Origin: Propionispora sp. 2/2-37
GTDB lineage: Bacteria; Bacillota; Negativicutes; Propionisporales; Propionisporaceae
DNA length: 61,769 nt
NCBI RefSeq assembly: GCF_001298735.1
Contig: NZ_CYSP01000021.1
Span: 1-61,769, forward strand
Direction of reading: 5' to 3'
A model generated the notes under the pieces. It saw only the letters and a list, made by a program, of their open reading frames with translations. It had not been told where the DNA came from and made no database searches. The translations under genes were made by a program, and so were the position numbers. Of the stretch, positions 26,112 through 32,508 are shown piece by piece. The number at the start of each line of letters is the position of its first letter. The stretch's first letter is position 1.

Positions 26112-27590
26112 TTAAAGTTCAACAATCTTTGTTGCAATATTCTGGCAAAATTCACTGTCATGCTCTACAAATAGAATCGTTGGCGAGTATTCCAGAAGCA
26201 ATTCTTCTATCTGCATGCGGGAGATAACATCGATAAAATTAAGCGGTTCATCCCAGATATATAAATGAGCTTTCTCGCAAAGGCTTTTGGCAATCAGCAC
26301 CTTCTTTTTTTGTCCGCCGCTAAAATCAGCTATATCCTTTTCAAATTGAACTCTGGAAAAATCAAGTTTTCGTAAATTGGCTTTGAAAATACTTTCGTCA
26401 ATAGCATTCTCCCCGGCATAGTCGGTTAAGCTGCCCCTAAGGTGGGAAGTATCCTGCGAAACATAGGATATTTTAAGCTGACTGGCTTTGCGGAAAGCAC
26501 CCGTATAGGTAATGTCTTCTCCACAAATCAGCTTAATAATGCTCGACTTTCCTGAACCGTTTTTACCGTAAAGCGCTACCCTGTCGCCTTGTTCAATGGT
26601 GAAACTGACACCGCCGCAGGCCGCCTTCCCGCCATAGAATAGCGAGATGTTTTCAAGCTCTACAAGGCGGTCCGCGTGAAAGCTGACCGGAGACATTTTC
26701 AGCCGTTCAGAGCTTTCTATATTCTTGAGAAGCTTAGACTTGTTTTCAATCGCCGATTGCTGCCTTGCTTCCATGGCCTTGGAGCGTTTCATCATCTTCG
26801 CGGACTTGTGGCCTATATACCCTCGATCCGGCCTTAACCCGGAATTCCTGGACCCCAGCTTTGTTTTTTCCACTTTATCCGACCAATCCGACGTACGTTT
26901 GGCAGCAGATTCCAAGCGGGCAATATCTTTTCGGAGCTTTTCGTTTTCTGCAAGCTCAAAATTGTCCTGCATTTGTTTGTTTTCCCACCAGGAGGAAAAG
27001 TTCCCCTTCTGAATTTCAATATTTGTCTTGTTGATGGAAAGAATATGGTCAACACAGTTGTCCAGAAATGCTCTGTCGTGGGATACCAAAATAAAACCAC
27101 GTTTAGAGCGGAGATAATTGCTGACAATTTTTCTTGCCTTCATGTCAAGGTGGTTCGTCGGTTCATCAATCAGCAAGAAACTATTTTCTTTAAGAAACAA
27201 AGCAGCAAGCAGTACCTTTGTCCGCTCTCCGTTGGAAAGCGTAGCAAAAGGGCGATACAAAACGTCCTCAGAGACTTGCAGCAAGGAAAGCTCGCGTACA
27301 ACCTGCCAATGAAGGTATTCCGGATAGATGCCTTCAATTACATCAAGGGTACACTGTTCCGTGTCAGTGATCGCAAAGGGAAAATATTCAAAGGTTATAG
27401 TTGCTGAAATAGTACCTCTGTATTCATATTTGCCAAGTAACAAGTTGAGAAATGTAGTTTTGCCTCTGCCGTTTCGCCCGGTGAAGCCCAGTTTCCAATC
27501 CGTATCGATCTGAAAACTCATGTTTTCAAATATGTTATCATAACTGCCGTCATAGCCAAAGGTCAGATGTGCAACATTGATTAAAGACAT
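26112..27590 (-). CDS. Lsa-type ABC-F ribosomal protection protein
   Basis: Cytosolic ABC-F ATPase of 492 residues without membrane segments. NBD1: Walker A GRNGRGKTTFLNLLLG, signature TLSNGERTKVLLA, Walker B FLLIDEPTNHLD. Linker (about 210-300) is long, basic and helical (GSRNSGLRPDRGYIGHKSAK, MMKRSKAMEARQQ), the part that reaches the peptidyl-transferase centre. NBD2: GKNGSGKSSII, FSGGQKKKVLIAKSL, YIWDEPLNFIDV. Overall layout matches Lsa proteins that protect against lincosamides, streptogramin A and pleuromutilins; resistance spectrum is inferred. ATG at 27590 follows AGGAGG. See the attenuator upstream. Confidence 0.88.
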   Translation of the reverse strand: MSLINVAHLTFGYDGSYDNIFENMSFQIDTDWKLGFTGRNGRGKTTFLNLLLGKYEYRGTISATITFEYFPFAITDTEQCTLDVIEGIYPEYLHWQVVRELSLLQVSEDVLYRPFATLSNGERTKVLLAALFLKENSFLLIDEPTNHLDMKARKIVSNYLRSKRGFILVSHDRAFLDNCVDHILSINKTNIEIQKGNFSSWWENKQMQDNFELAENEKLRKDIARLESAAKRTSDWSDKVEKTKLGSRNSGLRPDRGYIGHKSAKMMKRSKAMEARQQSAIENKSKLLKNIESSERLKMSPVSFHADRLVELENISLFYGGKAACGGVSFTIEQGDRVALYGKNGSGKSSIIKLICGEDITYTGAFRKASQLKISYVSQDTSHLRGSLTDYAGENAIDESIFKANLRKLDFSRVQFEKDIADFSGGQKKKVLIAKSLCEKAHLYIWDEPLNFIDVISRMQIEELLLEYSPTILFVEHDSEFCQNIATKIVEL

Positions 27591-27618
27591 AAAATATCCT
27601 CCTGTATAAACATGATAA

Positions 27619-27646
27619 AGCTGCAAGAAAGAACATTCTTGCAGCT
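27619..27646 (-). promoter_or_regulatory. Attenuator hairpin before the ABC-F gene
   Basis: A perfect 11-bp stem (AGCTGCAAGAA/TTCTTGCAGCT) with a six-base loop ends about 29 bases before the start codon, followed in the RNA by a U-rich CUUUAUCAUGUUUAU. Its 3' arm is also complementary over 10 bases (TCTTTCTTGC) to an upstream RNA segment from 27717-27726, giving two exclusive folds. Confidence 0.7.
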
Positions 27647-27782
27647 CAACAATACAGCAAAGCCAAGCCCCTATTGGACATGACAAGGATATATGTTTGA
27701 GTGAAAAGAATTTGTATCTTTCTTGCATAAGCATAACAAAACAAGAGGCATTTTCCGCTTCCAATTTATTATGCTTTTAAAA

Positions 27783-27803
27783 TTAGCAAGAAAGATTAAA
27801 CAT
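27783..27803 (-). CDS. Six-residue leader peptide MFNLSC of the ABC-F gene
   Basis: ATG TTT AAT CTT TCT TGC TAA, preceded by GGAG (27812-27815 complement) at a good distance. The codons for NLSC contain ATCTTTCTTGC, which can pair with GCAAGAAAGAT at 27716-27726 in the RNA. Antibiotic-stalled ribosomes on this ORF would free that segment to break the attenuator hairpin. Expression of the peptide is inferred. Confidence 0.6.
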   Translation of the reverse strand: MFNLSC

Positions 27804-27834
27804 CTTTTCAACTCCAATCACTTCATTTGTACAT

Positions 27835-27863
27835 AGTATAGCATACTGCTTTTTTAAACTCAA
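27835..27863 (-). promoter_or_regulatory. Promoter of the ABC-F leader
   Basis: On the minus strand TTGAGT (27858-27863) and TATACT (27835-27840) are 17 bases apart. Transcription would start near 27828, just ahead of the MFNLSC leader ORF. Confidence 0.7.
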
Positions 27864-27984
27864 CAAGCAGAACCTGGGTTTACCGTTTTCCCCCGCTGCG
27901 CTAAAAAGCCCGCTATAGCCCGGCAGCCCCCTGGCTGTCCCTGCAAAAAGACGCAAAGGCTTTTTGACCCTTGCGTCTTCAACA

Positions 27985-29514
27985 TCAATTCCGTATCAAG
28001 TAGTCAAATGCGCCCAGTGCCGCATTTGCCCCCGATCCCATAGCAATAATAATCTGCTTGTACGGACTGGTTGTGCAGTCTCCCGCAGCAAACACTCCCG
28101 GCACATTGGTCGCGCCGCGGCTGTCTACAATGATCTCGCCGGCACGGTTGCGTTCTACCGCGCCACTCAGCCAATCGGTATTCGGAACGAGACCGACCAG
28201 GATAAATACCCCCTGAAGTTCCAGATGATGGGTTTCTTCTGTAGTGCGGTCAATATAAGAAAGGCCATCGACCTTATCCGTACCGGTGATTTCTTTGGTT
28301 TGAACATTTCTCAAAACCGTTACATTCGGCAAACTGTAAAGACGTTCCTGCAATACGACATCCGCTTTCAGTTCCGGCAAAAATTCCAGCACAGTTACAT
28401 GCTCGACAATGCCGGCCAGATCAATTGCCGCCTCAATGCCGGAGTTGCCTCCGCCGATAACGGCCACACGTTTTCCTTTAAATAAAGGACCGTCGCAATG
28501 CGGGCAGTAAGCCACGCCTTTATTTTTAAATTCGAGCTCGCCCGGTACGCCAATGTTGCGCCAGCGGGCTCCGGTGGAAAGAATCACCGCTTTGCTTTTT
28601 AACACAGCACCATTTTCCAGCTCAATTTCGATCAGGTCTTTCTTCGCCAACCGTTTGCCGCGCTGCAGCTTCATTACATCAATCGGATATTCTTTCACGT
28701 GCTCCTCCAGATTTGCCGCCAGTTTAGGACCTTCGGTATATTTGACGCTGACAAAATTTTCAATCCCCAGAGTATCCTTAATCTGCCCGCCAAACCGTTC
28801 GGCAACAATCCCCGTGCGAATGCCTTTCCTTGCCGCATAGATAGCTGCGCTGGTTCCAGCCGGTCCGCCTCCCACAACCAGAATATCAAACGGCTCTTTT
28901 TCCTCAAATTCGGACACATCCGAACCATTACCGAGTTTGGCAACAAATTCCTCAACAGTCATAAGACCACTGCTAAAAAATTCTCCGTTCAGATAAACCG
29001 CGGGCACCGCCATAATATCTTTCGCCTGCACTTCTTCCTGAAACACGGCACCATCTACCATGGTGTGGGTAATATCCGGATTGAGAACACTCATCAGATT
29101 CAGGGCCTGGACAATCTCCGGGCAAATATGGCAGCTTAAGCTGACATAGGTTTCAAACCGCTGCTTCCCTTTAATCGCTTTAATCTGATCGATGATTTTT
29201 TGCTCAACCTTCGGCGCTCTGCCGCTGGCCTGCAGCAGGGCCAACACCAAAGAGTTGAACTCATGTCCCAAGGGAATGCCGGCAAAGGTGATCCCCATAT
29301 CCTCTCCCGCGCGCTGGATGCTGAAACTAGGCGTCCTTGGCAGCTCTGTTTTCTCAATGGCAATCCGGGGAGACATGGAGGCTATTTCATCCACCAAAGC
29401 AATCATGTCACTAGATACACTATCGCCGCCTGCGCTGACCTTAATCAGCACATCGCCTTCCAGCAACTGAAGATATTGGGATAATTGCGCTTTTATGTCC
29501 TGATCTAGCAACAT
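27985..29514 (-). CDS. ahpF: Alkyl hydroperoxide reductase subunit F (peroxiredoxin reductase)
   Basis: FAD/NADH enzyme of 509 residues that reduces AhpC. The N-terminal tandem thioredoxin-like domain holds CHIC (VSLSCHICPEIVQ, about residue 130). The FAD site is VVGGGPAGTSAAIYAA (about 212), the NADH site is AVIGGGNSGIEAAIDLA, and the redox disulfide is CPHCDGPLF. It follows ahpC by about 12 bases, so the two are co-transcribed. ATG at 29514 has AGAGGTGG upstream. Confidence 0.93.
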   Translation of the reverse strand: MLLDQDIKAQLSQYLQLLEGDVLIKVSAGGDSVSSDMIALVDEIASMSPRIAIEKTELPRTPSFSIQRAGEDMGITFAGIPLGHEFNSLVLALLQASGRAPKVEQKIIDQIKAIKGKQRFETYVSLSCHICPEIVQALNLMSVLNPDITHTMVDGAVFQEEVQAKDIMAVPAVYLNGEFFSSGLMTVEEFVAKLGNGSDVSEFEEKEPFDILVVGGGPAGTSAAIYAARKGIRTGIVAERFGGQIKDTLGIENFVSVKYTEGPKLAANLEEHVKEYPIDVMKLQRGKRLAKKDLIEIELENGAVLKSKAVILSTGARWRNIGVPGELEFKNKGVAYCPHCDGPLFKGKRVAVIGGGNSGIEAAIDLAGIVEHVTVLEFLPELKADVVLQERLYSLPNVTVLRNVQTKEITGTDKVDGLSYIDRTTEETHHLELQGVFILVGLVPNTDWLSGAVERNRAGEIIVDSRGATNVPGVFAAGDCTTSPYKQIIIAMGSGANAALGAFDYLIRN

Positions 29515-29526
29515 GGAGACCACCTC

Positions 29527-30090
29527 TTAAATCTTCCCTACCAGATCCAGGCTTGGTTTCAGGGTGGCTGCACCTTCCCGCCATCTGGCCGGGCAAACTT
29601 CGTTAGGATTTTTCCGGATATACTGGGCGGCTTTAATTTTATTAATCAGTGTGCTTGCATCACGGCCGATACCGCCGGCATTGATTTCAACCGCCTGCAC
29701 GATGCCGTCCGGATCGATGATGAATGTCCCGCGGTCAGCAAGGCCTTGGTCTTCAATCAGCACTTCAAAGTTTCTTGACAATGTATGCGAAGGATCACCA
29801 ATCATTGTATAGGTGATTTTTTTGATCGTTTCCGAGCTGTCATGCCATGCTTTATGAGTGAAATGAGTGTCTGTGGAAACAGAATATACTTCTACACCCA
29901 GTTCTTGAAAAGAATCGTATTGGTTTTGCAAATCCTCAAGCTCAGTCGGGCATACGAAGGTAAAATCTGCCGGATAGAAGCATACGACACTCCATTTGCC
30001 TTTAAAATTCTCTTCTGTAACCTCAATAAACTTTCCATTGCGATAAGCCTGTGCCTTAAACGGCTTTACCTCAGTTCCAATTAACGACAT
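29527..30090 (-). CDS. ahpC: Alkyl hydroperoxide reductase subunit C (peroxiredoxin)
   Basis: Typical 2-Cys peroxiredoxin of 187 residues. Peroxidatic Cys in [16 protein letters not shown] (about residue 48), resolving Cys in [11 protein letters not shown] (about 167). It detoxifies H2O2 and organic peroxides with AhpF. GGGAGG precedes the ATG. The -35 TTGACG (30206-30211) and -10 GATAAT (30183-30188) are 17 bases apart, with a PerR-like box just downstream. Confidence 0.95.
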   Translation of the reverse strand: MSLIGTEVKPFKAQAYRNGKFIEVTEENFKGKWSVVCFYPADFTFVCPTELEDLQNQYDSFQELGVEVYSVSTDTHFTHKAWHDSSETIKKITYTMIGDPSHTLSRNFEVLIEDQGLADRGTFIIDPDGIVQAVEINAGGIGRDASTLINKIKAAQYIRKNPNEVCPARWREGAATLKPSLDLVGKI

Positions 30091-30157
30091 AATCCATAAC
30101 CTCCCAGTGTAAATTTTTTAACTAATAATTATCATCTAGTCGATAATACTCACTAAA

Positions 30158-30211
30158 TAATAATTATTATCTTTTGATTTATATTATCTTATATATTTTA
30201 TTAAACGTCAA
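30158..30211 (-). promoter_or_regulatory. ahpCF promoter and PerR/Fur-like operator
   Basis: Promoter boxes as described for ahpC. The palindromic GATAATAATTATTA at 30158-30171 would cover about +5 to +18 of the transcript, a position suited to repression. The first 13 bases are identical to the box upstream of sod. Confidence 0.65.
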
Positions 30212-30252
30212 TAGCCATATGAAAAAAATTTTATAAATCTTGGAAGCAAAAA

Positions 30253-30300
30253 AATAAGCAAAGGACCGGTTATTTGATACTAACCGGTCCTTTGCTTATT
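30253..30300 (-). terminator. Perfect 20-bp inverted repeat with minus-strand T-run
   Basis: Arms 30253-30272 and 30281-30300 are exact complements with an 8-base loop; TTTTTTTGC follows on the minus strand. It lies upstream of the ahpC promoter, in a divergent region, so it may stop antisense transcripts from the GT9 gene entering ahpCF. No other gene is seen in this 320-base gap. Confidence 0.65.
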
Positions 30301-30413
30301 AGTTACAAGGCAATACCACCGTTTCCGCGACCGTCCTGCTGGTTATAACACCCAGGGAAATTAGGACAGATTATTGGAACAATAGTATTGAACAACCTGT
30401 AGGGGGGATATAT

Positions 30414-31445
30414 TTGTTGTTAGATCAATTTCTTAGACAGCAAACGTTACCAAGAATCCTTATTATTCGTTTAAGTTCCATTGGTGATGTCCTGCAGGCT
30501 TCACCCGTCGCCCGTGAACTCCGCAAGGCGTTTCCTTCTGCCTATATATCCTGGCTGGTAGAGTCGAAATCACAGGAAGTTATTGAAGGTAACAGTAATC
30601 TTGACAACGTTTTTGTGTGGCCCCGCAAGGAGTGGATCAGCGAGGCTGAAAAGTCAAGCGACTATCTTGCTTTAGTGAAAAAAAATCTGGCTCTCGTCAA
30701 ACAGCTACGCAGGGAGAAAATTCAGGTCAGTATTGATCTGCACGGAATGCTTAGGAGCGGGTTGCTGAGTTTTCTCAGTGGCGCTGCATACCGGCTTTGT
30801 TTACCTGATCCACCGGAGCCTGCCGGACATTTTGCTAACGTTAACGTAAAGGCGGAATATTTTCCAACCGTATTTGCGCGGTATCTTAGTGTTCTGAAAG
30901 AATGCGGCATACCTAAGGCCGAGCCGGAAATGGAAATGCCGCTTTCATTATGCGACGAACAGTTTGCTATGGACTTTATGGTAAAACACGCACTTAAAGA
31001 AAGAAATTTCTTTATACTTAATCCTGCGACAAGTAAGCCAAGTAAATGCTGGCCTGCGGATAACTATGCCAAGTTGGGAGATATGCTGGCAGAAACCTAT
31101 CGCTCCCCCATACTACTCTTTGGTGCACAAAGCGATTCCCCTCTCACGCAAAAGGTAATAGCCGGGATGACCCACGAGCCCATTGATGTTACCGGATTAG
31201 TAAATCTAAAACAGTTGGGCGCCATAACCAAACGGGCGCGTACATTTATCTCGGGTGATACAGGGCCCCTCTATATCGCTCAAGCATTGGGGACACCTAC
31301 TGTTGCTATATTCGGACCGACTAACGCTGACTACTACAGCATAGGGAGAAATAATCATATTTTTATTCAAGGAAGGGATGGACGCACGGATAATGTAACT
31401 GCTCTCGAAGTTTATCATGCTGTAAAACAGTTAAATGCTTATTAA
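30414..31445 (+). CDS. Glycosyltransferase family 9 (LPS heptosyltransferase-like)
   Basis: GT-B glycosyltransferase of 343 residues. N-terminal LIIRLSSIGDVLQASPVARELRKAFP and a C-terminal nucleotide-sugar pocket with FISGDTGPLYIAQALGTPTVAIFGPTN are hallmarks of ADP-heptose:LPS heptosyltransferases I/II. It should add a heptose to the LPS core in a diderm cell. Start is TTG at 30414 or 30417, six to nine bases after AGGGGGG. It is a single gene with no other LPS genes next to it. Confidence 0.85.
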   Translation: MLLDQFLRQQTLPRILIIRLSSIGDVLQASPVARELRKAFPSAYISWLVESKSQEVIEGNSNLDNVFVWPRKEWISEAEKSSDYLALVKKNLALVKQLRREKIQVSIDLHGMLRSGLLSFLSGAAYRLCLPDPPEPAGHFANVNVKAEYFPTVFARYLSVLKECGIPKAEPEMEMPLSLCDEQFAMDFMVKHALKERNFFILNPATSKPSKCWPADNYAKLGDMLAETYRSPILLFGAQSDSPLTQKVIAGMTHEPIDVTGLVNLKQLGAITKRARTFISGDTGPLYIAQALGTPTVAIFGPTNADYYSIGRNNHIFIQGRDGRTDNVTALEVYHAVKQLNAY

Positions 31446-31527
31446 TTCTCCTTTGGGCGGACCGGTAAATCCTATTCTGCCAAAAACCCATATCTTATAA
31501 AAGGCTCTTGCCTCCCTGCCGGTTCTT

Positions 31528-31722
31528 TTACTTTTTGTAATATAGGTGTACATGATTGCCCATAAGGCAATAGCCAAAAACTTTATATTCGCTTATCATT
31601 TCATACCAATCAAGTATTTCCATTGGCTTATGTTTACCTGCAAATATGCTTTGCCGGTTTATTCTTTGCAATATGATATGATATATCCCAATTTTACTTT
31701 TTTTTCTCGCTTTTCTCGCCAT
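31528..31722 (-). pseudogene. Truncated RAYT (REP-associated Y1 transposase)
   Basis: About 64 residues start MARKARKKSKIGIYHIILQR and end GYCLMGNHVHLYYKK then stop. This is the N-terminal third of the intact RAYT at 59.7-60.4 kb, up to the metal-binding HxH. The catalytic Tyr region is missing. It is a relic. Confidence 0.8.
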
Positions 31723-31797
31723 ACTGTCACCCCTGATTCCCTTCTTCAAGCAATGTGCCCGTCCTATGCTTGCGAAAAATTTTTAAAATCATGAAAG

Positions 31798-31872
31798 CAA
31801 AAAAAACGAGGCAAAGAAATAGTTATTTGAGAATAAATTACTTTATCCGTTGCATGTATTTCTTATTGCCTC
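31798..31872 (-). terminator. Probable terminator of the 54-residue membrane protein gene
   Basis: Read on the minus strand, GAGGCAATAAGAAATA (31857-31872) pairs with TATTTCTTTGCCTC (31808-31821), one bulge, then CGTTTTTTTTGC. The long loop lowers confidence. Confidence 0.5.
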
Positions 31873-31975
31873 TCAAAAACTATCTCATTAGGCTATCATA
31901 AAAGCACTGACCGGAATCCGCCAATTACTGCAAAGCAGGTTTACGATACGTAGAATTAGCGGATTTCGTTTTTGA

Positions 31976-32140
31976 TTACACTTTTCTCCAAGTCCGTATT
32001 TCAACATAACTGATTGGCTTTTGGAATAAACTTTTTTGGGAATTGATTTTTGAATAAACATATCGTAGTATCAGAAACAATGCAGTCAACCCTAATAAAA
32101 TAATATAAACGGTAAATAGCGTTTCCATGGACATATCCAT
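31976..32140 (-). CDS. Small single-span membrane protein (54 residues)
   Basis: MDMSMETLFTVYIILLGLTA opens the ORF; one transmembrane span covers about residues 8-26 and a basic tail (RYVYSKINSQKSLFQK) follows. A perfect AGGAGG lies seven bases before the ATG at 32140. Its stop is followed by a hairpin around ATCCGC/GCGGAT (31914-31965). Too short for routine gene calling. Function unknown; the ATG could also be Met3 or Met5. Confidence 0.65.
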   Translation of the reverse strand: MDMSMETLFTVYIILLGLTALFLILRYVYSKINSQKSLFQKPISYVEIRTWRKV

Positions 32141-32376
32141 AAAGTCCTCCTGTAACTAGTTTTCATGAGAAACCTGCGACAGTTTTTCATTGCCCTCACG
32201 CAATAAGGATTTACCTGATTCAGCTATACCATTATTGTTCCTCAAGCTTATCTTCTATCTTTCCAGTAAACAGAGTCATTTGTTTTTTGAGGAAATGATT
32301 GCATCAGTAAAAAATTAATCGAAAAAAGAATTTTTCTGGAGTATTTACAAAAATCTTATCATACATACTATGGTTT

Positions 32377-32424
32377 GTTAATTATCCAACTGGATAAAAT
32401 GCTTTATCCAGTTGGATAATTAAC
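32377..32424. promoter_or_regulatory. Perfect 22-bp inverted repeat upstream of the sensor kinase
   Basis: Arms 32377-32398 and 32403-32424 are exact complements with a four-base ATGC loop. Each arm holds a nested palindrome (TATCCAACTGGATA and TATCCAGTTGGATA). No T-run follows directly. It ends 85 bases before the kinase start. A dimeric regulator operator is likelier than a terminator. No gene between 32141 and 32508. Confidence 0.6.
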
Positions 32425-32508
32425 TTGTATAAAACTACTTCAAATTGCTATTACGGAGTATAATTTCGATTAAAAACTATCATCAGCAAGAAAGGTAACT
32501 GTCGAAAT

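Noticed and set aside
30253..30300. Attenuator in the ahpC leader
   Set aside because: The inverted repeat lies upstream of the ahpC promoter, so it is not in the ahpC transcript.
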